A DNA stretch of 64,000 nt from Actinacidiphila yeochonensis CN732. GTDB taxonomy: Bacteria; Actinomycetota; Actinomycetes; Streptomycetales; Streptomycetaceae. Below the pieces are notes generated by a model. That model ran no database searches. It had not been told where the DNA came from and worked only from the letters and a program-made list of their open reading frames with translations. The DNA lies in contig NZ_JQNR01000005.1 of assembly GCF_000745345.1 (NCBI RefSeq), positions 2,046,001 through 2,110,000 on the forward strand, read 5' to 3'. Each line of letters opens with the position of its first letter. The stretch's first letter is position 1. Position numbers and translations under genes: made by a program. Shown here piece after piece: positions 45,481 through 54,031 of the stretch.

Positions 45481-45500
45481 CCGAAGGGACCCGATGGACC

Positions 45501-46562
45501 ATGGCTGATCCTTCCCCTCCACCGGGTGCCGTCGCGCTCGTCGAGTCGCCCGTCCAACTGCTCAACGTGCTGGAGTGGGCGCACGCCCGCCCGGCCGCCG
45601 GGTCCGGGGCGGAGGACGAGCCGCTGACGGTCGTGGTGCTCTCCCCGTCCGACCCCACCAGCCGCGGCCAGCTGCGCCGGATGGCCGAACTGGCCCGTGA
45701 CGAGGGCGCGGAGGTGCGCTGGTTCGAGGCCCGCGGTGGCCGCGGCGGACTGCTGCGCACCGCGTTCAGGCTGGCCCCGACGCTGCTGCGGGTGCGGCGG
45801 CTGGTGGTCGGCGACCCGTTCTCCCGGCTGGTGCAGGTGCTGCTGCCGCTGTGCCGCCAGGCCGACGACCTGGTGGTCGTCGACGACGGTACGGCCACGA
45901 TGGAGTTCACCGAGATCCTCGCCCGCGGCGGGCGGCTGGTGCGCTGGCACCGCAGCGGACGCCGCCGCTCCCCGGCGGACGCCGCGTTCGGGATCTTCGC
46001 CGGCGCCGCCCGGCGGCGCCTGACGCCCGGCCGGGGTAGCCGCGTCGAGCTCTTCAGCGCGATGCCCGCGTCGGTACCCGACGGGATGGAGGTGCGCGCC
46101 AACCGGTTCGCCTGGACGCGGGGCCGGTTCGGGCCGCCGCGCATCCTGGCCGGTACCGACCTGGTGGGCACCTCGCTGGTGGAGACCGGCGTGATCGACG
46201 CCGACCGCTACCTCGCCGTGGTCCGCTCGCTGGCCGAACGGCACGGCATCCGGCGGTACTTCGCGCACCGGCGGGAGGCCACGGAGAAGCTGCACCGGCT
46301 GGCGGCGGAGACCGGACTGGAGATCGTCCGGCCCGACCTGCCGCTCGAACTCGTCGCCCGGTGCGGACCGATCGGCAAGTCCGTGCTGTCCTTCCCGTCC
46401 ACCGTGGTCCACACGCTGCCGCTGGCGCTGGCCGGCACGGGGGTGGCCATCGTGGTCTGCGACATCGAGCAGGAGTGGCTGACGGCCGCGGCCTCGCCCC
46501 GCGCGCACTCGTTCCTGACCGACATCACCCACACCGCCCGCACCCTGCACGACCTGACCTGA
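45501..46562 (+). CDS. Second polysialyltransferase/GT52-like glycosyltransferase
   Basis: A 353-aa protein. ALVESPVQLLNVLEWAHAR is the first GT-B strand. The acidic motif DDG is in LVVVDDGTATMEF, RYFAHRREATEKL occupies the HP position, and SFPSTVVHTLPLAL is the Ser/Thr motif. It is related in pattern to LOS sialyltransferases and capsule polysialyltransferases. As the second such enzyme in this locus, it may start the chain while the other extends it. ATG 45501 has GAAGGGA upstream; the 14-bp array precedes it. Confidence 0.8.
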   Translation: MADPSPPPGAVALVESPVQLLNVLEWAHARPAAGSGAEDEPLTVVVLSPSDPTSRGQLRRMAELARDEGAEVRWFEARGGRGGLLRTAFRLAPTLLRVRRLVVGDPFSRLVQVLLPLCRQADDLVVVDDGTATMEFTEILARGGRLVRWHRSGRRRSPADAAFGIFAGAARRRLTPGRGSRVELFSAMPASVPDGMEVRANRFAWTRGRFGPPRILAGTDLVGTSLVETGVIDADRYLAVVRSLAERHGIRRYFAHRREATEKLHRLAAETGLEIVRPDLPLELVARCGPIGKSVLSFPSTVVHTLPLALAGTGVAIVVCDIEQEWLTAAASPRAHSFLTDITHTARTLHDLT

Positions 46563-46715
46563 GTCCCCTCGCCGGGCCGGTCCGCCCGGGTAGGCTCCGG
46601 GCGCGGCGCGCGACGGGCTGGAAGAACGGCTCGAACGCAGATCAACTACATATGTTTTGCCCCTCGTTGGGGCGGGAGTCACAGCGCGGCCATCCGGGTC
46701 GGGTGAGATGCGGGA
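46563..46715 (+). promoter_or_regulatory. AT-rich promoter-like stretch with hairpin
   Basis: ATCAACTACATATGTTTT (46640-46657) stands out in AT content and is followed by a GCCCC-TCGTT-GGGGC hairpin (46658-46672). It may combine promoter and leader structure for the GT4 gene. Confidence 0.35.
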
Positions 46716-48530
46716 ATGGCGGAGGTCTCCAAAGAGCACCGGCGTGTGGCGGTGCTGACGACAGGCCCCCTCGCAGGGGACTCGCGCGCGTGGCGGGTCG
46801 CGGTCGCGGCGCACGAGGCGGGTTACCGGGTCACACTCATCGGGTGCGGCCCCACGGCCGTCGTGCCCGACGGCGTCGCGGTCCGGTACGTCGACGTGCC
46901 CGACACCCTCCGCACCCACCGGGAGCGCCGCCCGCACCCCGGCCTGCGCTGGCCGCTGGCCTACCGCAGCGCTGAGGCCCACGCCCACCGCACCGCCGGC
47001 ATCGCCGCCCGGCGCGCCTTGCTGGCCACCCGGGCGGCCGAGCTCGACGTCGTCCACCGGGCCGTACCGCTGCGCGCCCTGGCCCGCTGCGCCCACGTGT
47101 TCGCCGGCGCGCGGTGCGCCGTACGGGCCGGCTGGACCCGGCTGCGGGCCGCGCAGCACCTGGCGGCGGTACGCAGCCGGCGCCGCCCCAGCGCCCGGCT
47201 GGACGACCTCGCCGCCGAGACGGCCCGCCTGCTCCTCGGCCGCCGCGCCTGGCGGCGGCTCGACCCGGGGCTGCTCGACGAGGAGACGGCGTTCGGGCCG
47301 GTCCTGGACACCGTCCGCCCCCATCTCGTGCACGCGCTCGGCCCCCGCGCCCTCGCGCTGGGCATCCGGGCCGCGCTGCGGGCGGAGGGCTCCGGCCACC
47401 GCGTCGAGGTCGTCTGGGACGCGCCCCCGCGCATCCCCGCCGAGACCCGGCGCGGGCAGGTCGCCGCCGACGCGCTGCTGCGGATGTTCGCCCGCGAGGC
47501 GGACGGCGTGGTCACGGTGGGGAACCGCCTCGCGGCCCAACTCCGCGCGGAGTACGGGCTGCCGGCTCTGCCCGTGGTGGCCCGCAACGCCCCGCCGCTT
47601 CCCGGCCGCCCCGCCTCCGCCGCGTCCACTGCCCCCGCCGGGCCGGGCGGGTCGGGCGCCTCGTTCTCCGTCGCGGAGGCCCCGGCCAGGCCCGTCCGCC
47701 GGGGCGACGTGCGGGTCATTCCCGGTCCGGGCTCCCTTCCCGGTCCGGGCTCCGTCCCCGTCTCGGCGCCCGCTGCCGCCGTCGCTTCCGCTTCCGCCAC
47801 CGCTGTCGGTTCCGCCGTCGGCTCCGCCGCCGTCCTCCGCTCCGGCACCGTCTCGGGGGTCGGTACCGGTCTCGTTCTCGGGTCCGGCTCCAGGATCACC
47901 TCGCGCAAGGCCGCCGCCCGTACCGCCCGTGAGACCGGTGTGCGCGCCCGCTGCGGGCTGGGCGCGGAGACGCCGCTGCTCGTGCACGTCGGCCCGGTCA
48001 CCCCGGACCGGGGCGCCGACACCGTCGTCGAGGCCCTGCCGAAGCTCTACGACCTGCACGCGGCGTTCGTCGTCCCCGACCCGGAGGACGATCCGAACAT
48101 GGCCGAACTGCGCGACCGGGCAGCCCAGTTGGGTGTGCACGGGCGGCTGCACGTGCTGCCCTACGTGCCGGTGGACCAGGTCTCCGGGTTCCTCGCGTCG
48201 GCGGACATCGGCGTGCTGCCCGTCCACCAGCTCTCGCACCACCAGATGGTGCTGGCCACCCGCTACTACGAATACGCGCACGCCCGGCTGCCGGTGGTGG
48301 TCTCCGACGTGCGCGCGATGGCCGCGGCCACCCTGGGCACCGGCAACGGCGAGGTCTTCCGGGCCCGGGACACCGCGGACTTCGTCCGCGCGGTCGGCGC
48401 GGTGCTCACCAACCCGCGCCGCTACCGCAAGGCGTACGAACGCCCGGATCTGCTGCGCGAGTGGTCCTGGCAGACCGAGTCCGCGCCGCTGCTCGACCTC
48501 TACTCCCGCCTCCTCGGCCCGCACCGCTGA
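46716..48530 (+). CDS. Glycosyltransferase family 4-like protein with low-complexity insert
   Basis: A 604-aa protein. The N-terminal GT-B domain opens with VAVLTTGPLAGDSRAWRVAV. The C-terminal domain begins at TPLLVHVGPVTPDRGADTVVEAL and includes DIGVLPVHQLSHHQMVLATRYYEYAHARLPVV with the family Glu near the sugar nucleotide. Between them (residues ~290-410) is a Ser/Ala/Gly/Pro-rich insert, longer than a normal GT4 linker. It lies downstream of the wall glycopolymer genes, so a role in the same polymer is likely but not shown. The start is ATG 46716; its ribosome-binding site is weak. Confidence 0.82.
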   Translation: MAEVSKEHRRVAVLTTGPLAGDSRAWRVAVAAHEAGYRVTLIGCGPTAVVPDGVAVRYVDVPDTLRTHRERRPHPGLRWPLAYRSAEAHAHRTAGIAARRALLATRAAELDVVHRAVPLRALARCAHVFAGARCAVRAGWTRLRAAQHLAAVRSRRRPSARLDDLAAETARLLLGRRAWRRLDPGLLDEETAFGPVLDTVRPHLVHALGPRALALGIRAALRAEGSGHRVEVVWDAPPRIPAETRRGQVAADALLRMFAREADGVVTVGNRLAAQLRAEYGLPALPVVARNAPPLPGRPASAASTAPAGPGGSGASFSVAEAPARPVRRGDVRVIPGPGSLPGPGSVPVSAPAAAVASASATAVGSAVGSAAVLRSGTVSGVGTGLVLGSGSRITSRKAAARTARETGVRARCGLGAETPLLVHVGPVTPDRGADTVVEALPKLYDLHAAFVVPDPEDDPNMAELRDRAAQLGVHGRLHVLPYVPVDQVSGFLASADIGVLPVHQLSHHQMVLATRYYEYAHARLPVVVSDVRAMAAATLGTGNGEVFRARDTADFVRAVGAVLTNPRRYRKAYERPDLLREWSWQTESAPLLDLYSRLLGPHR

Positions 48531-48623
48531 GGAAAACCCCTGGTCACGGGGGTTCCGGCGGCGTTAGTGTGCGGAGCGGCGGGGTGGTCCGGCAGGGTGG
48601 CCGCCGGCGAGGAAGGGGTCGCC

Positions 48624-48977
48624 ATGGACGGGCACGGCGGGACGACGACTCTGTGGCGGCCCACCGGGCCGGCGGAGTTGGAGCTGGTGCGCCGGTCCGA
48701 GTGGCGCGCGTGGCCGCCGCGGCTGCCCGAGCAGCCGATCTTCTACCCGGTGCTGAACGAGGACTACGCCGTCCGGATCGCGCGGGACTGGAACGTCAGG
48801 CACGACGGCGCCGGGTTCGTGACGCGCTTCGAGGTCGAGTCGGAGTTCCTGAGCAGGTACCCGGTCCAGCAGGCGGGCGGCCGGACGATCCTGGAGCTGT
48901 GGGTGCCGGCCGAGGAGTTGGACGAGTTCAACGCGCACATCGTCGGCCCGATCGAGGTCGTGCACGAGTTCCGCTGA
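48624..48977 (+). CDS. Small conserved Streptomyces protein
   Basis: A 117-aa globular-looking protein: TTLWRPTGPAELELVRRSEWRAWPPRL in outline, FYPVLNEDYAVRIARDW, FVTRFEVESEFLSRYPVQQAGG, ELWVPAEELDEFNAHIVGPIEV. In relatives it is labelled 'ADP-ribosylation/crystallin J1', a name I recall but cannot justify functionally. No catalytic motif recognised. ATG 48624 follows GAGGAAGGGG. Confidence 0.75.
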   Translation: MDGHGGTTTLWRPTGPAELELVRRSEWRAWPPRLPEQPIFYPVLNEDYAVRIARDWNVRHDGAGFVTRFEVESEFLSRYPVQQAGGRTILELWVPAEELDEFNAHIVGPIEVVHEFR

Positions 48978-49139
48978 GCCGGGTTCCGCCGACGGCAGCC
49001 CCCTCTTCCGGGCGCTTCGGCGGCTGGGCGCGGTCGCGGGCACCGGGGAGGACGTTCACCGCCGTGGGCCTGAACCGTCGTCGGGACACCGAGGACTGGA
49101 TCTCCCGCACCGGCTGACGGGATCGCGGGGCGCGGGCGG

Positions 49140-49627
49140 TCAGGGAGCGCCGCCCGTCCTGCCGCCGCCCGTCCCGCCGCTGCCCTTACCACCGCCGTTG
49201 CCGGTTCCGGTGCTGCCTGTGCCGCCTGACACGGTCGCGGGGGAGGACGGGAGGCGGGACGGGGTGGGCTGCGGCCCTGTCGTCTCGACGCCCGCCGTCG
49301 CTGTGCCGGTGGGCGTGGCGGACGCGGTGGCGGTCGGGCGGTGGGGGTGGCGGTGGCGGCCGGCGGGGTGAGCGGGGCCATGGGGGTCTGACGCGGGCCC
49401 GTGGTGGTGGGCCACAGCACGGCCAGGACGGCGACCACCGCGACCGTCGCGCCGCCCGCGGCCGCCGCGCGCAGCGTCCGGCGCCGGGCCGCGCGCCGCC
49501 GGACCCGCCGGAACGCTCCGGGCGGCGGTGCCAGCTCCGCCGGACCGGGGTCCTGGCGCAGCAGCACGGCCAGCTCCTGGTCGCGGGGGTCGTCCCAGGG
49601 CTCAACGGGCTCAACGGGCGTGATCAA
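49140..49627 (-). CDS. Single-pass membrane protein paired with ECF sigma factor (frameshifted)
   Basis: From TTG 49627 (GGAGAA 5 nt upstream) the chain reads WDDPRDQELAVLLRQDPGPAELAPPPGAFRRVRRRAARRR, one transmembrane helix (AAAAGGATVAVVAVLAVLW) and a Thr/Pro/Ala tail. As sequenced, the frame then turns Arg/Pro-rich and runs on to 48764. Adding one base to the G5 run 49343-49347 (plus strand) moves it into a Thr/Ser/Gly-rich tail ending at 49140. It overlaps the end of the sigma gene by 17 nt. The topology (short cytoplasmic N-terminus, one helix, extracellular tail) would suit an anti-sigma factor, but no zinc motif is present. Confidence 0.65.
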
Positions 49628-50108
49628 GGTGTTCTCCCAGTCCGGCGCGGAGGAACTCCCGGGCGGCGTGCAGATCGGCCCTGACGGTTCCTTCTTTTCG
49701 CTTCGTCAGCAGGGCGATCTCCCGGACCGGCAGGTCGGCGTAGTAGTACAGCAGGACGGCGGTGCGCAGCCGTTCGGGCATCGACTGGACCAGCAGCCGC
49801 ACCGGGACGGAGGTCTCCGCGCCGGGCTGCTGCCGGGCCAGCGCGGCCTCGGTGCGGGCGCGCCGCACCGCCCGGCGTTCGCGGTCCAGCTTGCGCCAGT
49901 GGTCGCGTACCAGGTTGGCCGCGGTCACGTAGAGGAACCCGCGGGGCTCCTCGACGGCGGTCCAGTGCGTCCACAGGCGGGCGAACGCCTCGGACGCCAT
50001 CTCGTGGGCGATGCCGTCGTCGTCCGTCAGGCGGCGGCACCAGCCGGCGAGACCGGGGTAGAGGTCGGCGAACAGCTCGGCGGCTGCCCTGTCCTTGGAC
50101 CGGCTCAA
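49611..50108 (-). CDS. ECF/SigE-type RNA polymerase sigma factor
   Basis: A 165-aa sigma factor. Region 2: AAELFADLYPGLAGWCRRLTDDDGIAHEMASEAFARLW in outline, EEPRGFLYVTAANLVRDHWRK. Region 4: SMPERLRTAVLLYYYADLPVREIALLTKRKEGTVRADLHAAREFLR. The -4 nt type overlap with the membrane protein gene indicates an operon and a probable sigma/anti-sigma relationship. The divergently named sortase genes lie just upstream on the same strand. Confidence 0.9.
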   Translation of the reverse strand: MSRSKDRAAAELFADLYPGLAGWCRRLTDDDGIAHEMASEAFARLWTHWTAVEEPRGFLYVTAANLVRDHWRKLDRERRAVRRARTEAALARQQPGAETSVPVRLLVQSMPERLRTAVLLYYYADLPVREIALLTKRKEGTVRADLHAAREFLRAGLGEHLDHAR

Positions 50109-50147
50109 CTCTCTCCAGGTGATGGGGCGGTGAGGGGGAGGCCGGGG

Positions 50148-50804
50148 CTACGCCGTGGGCGCCGAGGGGGCCGCCGACGCGAAGACGACCACGTTGTCGA
50201 GGTAGCCGTCGCCGGTCCGCGGGCCGCCGCACGTTATCAGGCGCAGTTCCGGGTCGTCGGTGTCGCCGTAGACCTCCTGGGTGGGGAACCGGTCCTTGGC
50301 GACGGTGCGCACCGCGTCCACCGTGAACGCCACCGACAGCCCGTCCTTGAGCCGGACGACGACGCGTGCCCCCGGCCGCAGGCGGGACAGCCGCAGGAAC
50401 ACCCCGTCCCCGTACCGGCCCACGGTCACGTGGCCGAGGATCACCGACGGCCCCGTCCGGCCGGGGGTGGGCGAGCCGCTGTACCAGCCGGCCGGGGCGT
50501 GCGCCCGGACCGGCGGCACCTCGACGGTCCCGTCGGAGGCCAGGCCGAGCCGCATGAGCGGGGTGTCCACCCCGATGGCGGGGATGCTCAGGCGCACCGG
50601 CACCGACCGCGCGATCGGCGCCGCCGTCGCGGTGGCGGTGACCGAAGGGGGTGCGGTGGCCGAGGGGGGTGCGGGGGCCGTGCTCCCGGTCGGCCCCGCC
50701 GCCGGGTCGGGCGCCACGGGGGCGCCGCACCCGGCGGCCAGCAGGGCCGTCAGGCAGATCGCGGTGAGGACCGCGGGCGGCGCGGCCGACCGGGAGGTCC
50801 GCAA
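50148..50804 (-). CDS. Class F sortase
   Basis: About 218 aa. The N-terminus is hydrophobic and ends LLAAGCG (lipobox-like), followed by a Pro/Thr linker. The catalytic domain has VRLSIPAIGVDTPL, PSVILGHVTVGRYGDGVF (catalytic His), LRLITCGGPRTGDGYLDN (catalytic Cys in TC) and NVVVFA. Class F sortases of actinobacteria attach surface proteins. TTG 50804, 2 nt after the stop of the LPXTG-like gene, is the likely start. The adjacent secreted protein is the likely substrate. Confidence 0.88.
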   Translation of the reverse strand: MRTSRSAAPPAVLTAICLTALLAAGCGAPVAPDPAAGPTGSTAPAPPSATAPPSVTATATAAPIARSVPVRLSIPAIGVDTPLMRLGLASDGTVEVPPVRAHAPAGWYSGSPTPGRTGPSVILGHVTVGRYGDGVFLRLSRLRPGARVVVRLKDGLSVAFTVDAVRTVAKDRFPTQEVYGDTDDPELRLITCGGPRTGDGYLDNVVVFASAAPSAPTA

Positions 50805-50806
50805 GG

Positions 50807-51214
50807 TCAGCCCCGGCCCTGGAGCCGGCGGCGCATCACCAGCGCGCCCGCGCCGAGCACCAGCACCCCGGCGCCGGCCGCCTCCTCGGCGGTGTGCGAC
50901 GTGCCGGCCGCAGGCGTCGGCACCCCGGTGTCGGGGGCACCCGAGGGCACCGCGACGACCTGGCCGCCGCTGGACGAGCCGGTGCCGGTGCCGGAGCTGC
51001 CGGTGCTCGGGACGGCCGACGGGACCGCGGCGGCGGTGCTCGACGGTGTCGCGGTGGCGCCCGAGCCGGTGCCGCCCGACACCGCGCCGACCGACGGGGT
51101 CGGGGTGGGAGCCGGGGTGGCGGAGGAGCCGGCGTCGGCGAGAGCCGTTCCGGCGCCCGCCACGGACAGCACCGCCGCGCAGCCGAGGGCGGCGAGGAAG
51201 GACCGTGTACGCAT
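50807..51214 (-). CDS. Secreted protein with sortase-type C-terminus
   Basis: A 135-aa protein. Signal peptide MRTRSFLAALGCAAVLSVAG...ALA, a Thr/Ser/Pro/Gly-rich middle, then APDTGVPT, a hydrophobic helix (GAGVLVLGAGALVM) and a basic tail RRRLQGRG. The motif is APDTG instead of LPXTG, in the right place for a sortase substrate. It is coupled to the downstream class F sortase gene. Confidence 0.8.
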   Translation of the reverse strand: MRTRSFLAALGCAAVLSVAGAGTALADAGSSATPAPTPTPSVGAVSGGTGSGATATPSSTAAAVPSAVPSTGSSGTGTGSSSGGQVVAVPSGAPDTGVPTPAAGTSHTAEEAAGAGVLVLGAGALVMRRRLQGRG

Positions 51215-51477
51215 GGGGAGTCTCCTGTCGATCGGCCGTCCGACGGCCCCTTCGGGGGCGCCCGGCGGCTTCCGGTGCGGAATCAGACGGAGAGACGACG
51301 CGGTACGGGTGGCTGCTGTAAAGAGATGGCAAAGAGTGCGCGGCCGGGTTTCAGCCGCGATCCTGCCCCGGTGGCAGGCCCGGCTCCAGGCTCCGGTAAC
51401 GGCCCCGGTCACGGCCCCGGTCACAGCCCGGGACACGGTCGGCGCGAACCCCGCAGGGGCCTGGGCGCCGTTGGCGT
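51215..51477. other. Intergenic region upstream of the sortase operon
   Basis: Holds the presumed promoter of the LPXTG/sortase pair and a short 12-bp repeat (CCCCGGTCACGG type, about 51395-51430). Nothing else recognised. Confidence 0.4.
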
Positions 51478-52728
51478 TCAGCCCGCCAGGCCCGCCCAGT
51501 CCTCCAGGATCTCGCGGGCAGCCCGCGCGCCCGAGGCCATCGCGCCCTGCTGGGAGCCGGTCGCCCGGTAGTCGCCGCACACGTAGCGGCCCGGGCCCCG
51601 GCGGGTGGGGCGGGTGAAGGGCCAGGGCGGGGGCATCGCGGGCAGCGCCTCCAGGATCGGGCGGGCGGCGACCAGGCTCCACCGGCTGGTGTCGGCCCCG
51701 TACAGCTCGGCCAGCACCGCGCGGACCCGGGCCTCGGCGCCCGGCGAGTCGTCGGTGCCGAGCACGGACGTGGCCACCAGGTTCTCGCCGCGCGGCGCGT
51801 ACGTGGGGGCGACCTCGCTGAGCACCACCGTGTTGAGCACCCGCCGGGCGCTGTCCACCAGCAGCGTCGGCTCGGCCAGCGGCGCGGACCCGGCGGCGTG
51901 GTAGTACGTGGTGACCGAGCGGGTGGGCGGCACCCGCAGGTCCGGCAGCAGCCGTGACGCGGCGCCCGGCCCGGTGGCGACGACGACGGCGCGGGCGGCG
52001 TGCTCGCGCCCGTCCGCGGTGACGACGCCGGTGTCGGACAGCTCCCGTACCGGCGCCTCCAGGACGACGGCGCGCGGCGGCAGGTCGCCGGCCAGTTGCG
52101 CCGGGACCGCGCCGATCCCGTCGGCCGGCAGGACCTGCGTGCCGCGCAGCATCGACCGCCACACCAGGTGGAAGAAGCGGCTGGACGTCTCCAGCTCGTC
52201 CTCCAGGAACACCCCGGAGAGGAACGGCCGCAGGAACGTCTCCACGATCTCCTCGGAGAACCCGGCGGCGGCCAGCGCGGTGCGGGTCGTACGGTCGGTG
52301 CCGCGCACCAGCGTCCGGGGCGGCAGCAGCAGGGCGCGGGCGCTGAGCACGGTCAGCGCGGCCAGGTCGCGGACCGAGGCGAGCCGGCCGGGCAGCAGGT
52401 CGCCGGCCATCCGCGGGGCGCGGCTGGGGTCGGCGAAACGGCGCTGCCCCTTCGGCGTGTCCACCAGCACGCCCGGCGTGAACGGCCGCAGCCGCAGCGG
52501 GCGCAGCGCCAGCCGCCGTTCCACCTGCGGGTAGGAGGTGTTGAGCACCTGGAAGCCGCGGTCCAGCCGGAAGCCGTCGCGCAGGTCGGTCCGCATCCGC
52601 CCGCCGACCCCGTCCCCGGCCTCCAGCACCCGTACGGTGCGGCCGGCGGCCACCAGGTCGCGGGCGCAGGCCAGGCCCGCGAGCCCGGCTCCGACGACCA
52701 GGACGTCCACCCGCGCATCCTCCGCCAC
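51478..52728 (-). CDS. FAD-dependent amine oxidase / NAD(P)-binding oxidoreductase
   Basis: About 416 aa. VDVLVVGAGLAGLACARDL and LEAGDGVGGRMRTDL are the FAD dinucleotide and GG motifs. FRLDRGFQVLNTSYPQV and the end GRYVCGDYRATGSQQGAMASGARAAREIL are typical of the amine-oxidase/phytoene-dehydrogenase-like group. The substrate is unknown. GTG 52728 (VVAEDARVDV) is preferred; the frame is open to ATG 52779. Confidence 0.82.
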   Translation of the reverse strand: MAEDARVDVLVVGAGLAGLACARDLVAAGRTVRVLEAGDGVGGRMRTDLRDGFRLDRGFQVLNTSYPQVERRLALRPLRLRPFTPGVLVDTPKGQRRFADPSRAPRMAGDLLPGRLASVRDLAALTVLSARALLLPPRTLVRGTDRTTRTALAAAGFSEEIVETFLRPFLSGVFLEDELETSSRFFHLVWRSMLRGTQVLPADGIGAVPAQLAGDLPPRAVVLEAPVRELSDTGVVTADGREHAARAVVVATGPGAASRLLPDLRVPPTRSVTTYYHAAGSAPLAEPTLLVDSARRVLNTVVLSEVAPTYAPRGENLVATSVLGTDDSPGAEARVRAVLAELYGADTSRWSLVAARPILEALPAMPPPWPFTRPTRRGPGRYVCGDYRATGSQQGAMASGARAAREILEDWAGLAG

Positions 52729-52952
52729 GACCTCAGCCCTTCCGTTGCCCTGCCGGCCCCCCGGGTGCCCGTTCGCCACCCTGCCAGCCCGCCTCCCCGG
52801 CCCGGCTCCGACACGGCGCGCCCGGCTCCGACACCCGGCCGCGCACCGCCGACCGGGGGAACCCGCGCACCCTGAGCGGCGGTTCCGCTGGGTCTCCGGT
52901 GGGCCTCCGGTGAGCTTCCGGGGGCGGGCAGAGCGCGCGGCGAGGAACGGCT

Positions 52953-52986
52953 GAGGCGCGTCCGGAGTGGGGTCCGGACGCGCCTC
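52953..52986. terminator. Terminator downstream of the LPMO gene
   Basis: Perfect 14-bp stem GAGGCGCGTCCGGA / TCCGGACGCGCCTC (52953-52966, 52973-52986) with a 6-nt loop. Confidence 0.85.
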
Positions 52987-53045
52987 GGCCAGGTGGGCCG
53001 GCGGTCAGCCAGGCCGCTCAGTCGCAGGAGCGGACTGGGGTGGCG

Positions 53046-53636
53046 TCAGAACTGCACGTCGGCGCAGGAGTAGAAGGCGTTGCCGGTGTCGGCGATGGTC
53101 CACACCCCGACGATGAGCTGCTTGCCGGTGTGGCCGGTGGGGATCGTGCCCTGCTGGGTCACCGTGGTGGGCGGCTGAGCGCCGTTGTACGCGACCTTGA
53201 GGAACGGCGTGGGGTTGATCTCGGAGCGGGTGAGCGGCTTGTTCGGGTTGTAGGTGTTGTTGGTGATGTAGTACGAGAAGTCGGTGGTGGAGTGCTGGGC
53301 GGTCAGCTTCCAGGTGAAGGTGTACTTCTGGCCGCCGGTGACCTTGGTGGCGGGCCAGGCGCCGTTGCGCGGGTCGTCGAGCTGCGCGAAGCGGGCGATG
53401 CCGCCGCTGCAGATGCTGCCGTCGGCGGGCCCGGCGGTCGGGAAGCCCTTGGGGCCCTCGACGCTCTGCGGCTCGTACTGGATGTCGCCGCAGTTGGTGA
53501 CGGTCCCGGCCGCGCACAGGGCGGCCCGGCTGGGCGGCGTGCTGACGTAGCCGTGGCTGCTGGCGCTGCCGGTGCTCAGCACGACGGCGGAGAGGGCGCC
53601 GAGGCCGATGACGCTGCCGGCGATCTTCTTGCGCAT
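53046..53636 (-). CDS. Lytic polysaccharide monooxygenase (AA10), chitin-active type
   Basis: A 196-aa secreted protein. After the signal peptide (cleavage before H28, SASS|HGYV) the mature N-terminal His and H115 (TAQHSTTDF) form the copper histidine brace. RAALCAAGTVTNCGDIQYEP, NGAWPATKVT and TWTIADTGNAFY-like WTIADTGNAFYSCADV complete a compact AA10 domain with no extra binding module. It likely oxidises chitin, which fits the DasR-like operator upstream. Confidence 0.95.
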   Translation of the reverse strand: MRKKIAGSVIGLGALSAVVLSTGSASSHGYVSTPPSRAALCAAGTVTNCGDIQYEPQSVEGPKGFPTAGPADGSICSGGIARFAQLDDPRNGAWPATKVTGGQKYTFTWKLTAQHSTTDFSYYITNNTYNPNKPLTRSEINPTPFLKVAYNGAQPPTTVTQQGTIPTGHTGKQLIVGVWTIADTGNAFYSCADVQF

Positions 53637-54031
53637 GGTGTGCTCCTGTGTGACGGAGGGGGTGCCGGTCCGACCGGGACCGTGCGGGCTCGCCGGATCA
53701 GTGACCGGAACTGCGACCCGATCAGCGACCGGATCAGCGACCGGATCAGCGACCGGATCAGCGACCAGAACAGGGATCGGAACGGGGATCGGAACAGAGA
53801 TCCCCGAAGGTCTAGACCAAGTCGGCGAGCTAGCGTCAGCCTTCCATCGGGCCGCACGAAAGCTCAGTCAAAGCCGCTTTTGCTGCGCGAGGGGTGCGCC
53901 GTGGTGTATGGGGCGGATGGGGGGCATGGGATCGGCCGGGACGTCAGTCGGGGGAGCCGAGCAGATCGAACGGGTGATCGATAGCATCGCTCTGCCCAGA
54001 AGCGTGTCCGCACCGGCGAATCGAGAGCATC
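53637..54031. promoter_or_regulatory. LPMO control region: 12-bp array and DasR-like site
   Basis: Nine 12-bp units (53693-53800) lie between the LPMO start and a perfect palindrome GGTCTAGACC (53809-53818). The wider AAGGTCTAGACCAAGT (53807-53822) closely fits the DasR-responsive element. The rest, up to 54031, is the upstream region of the next plus-strand gene. Confidence 0.7.
53693..53800. repeat. 12-bp tandem repeat array, nine units
   Basis: Units begin every 12 bp from 53693, consensus CGGATCAGCGAC. Three are identical (53729, 53741, 53753); the last three vary toward CGGAACAGGGAT. Confidence 0.93.

Noticed and set aside
45129..48524. 1131-aa open frame on the minus strand
   Set aside because: It runs antisense to neuB, two glycosyltransferases and the repeat array; composition is Gly/Arg/Pro-rich and it has no domains. 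It is a shadow of high GC.
53693..53800. CRISPR-like repeat array
   Set aside because: Units are 12 bp and contiguous, with no spacers.
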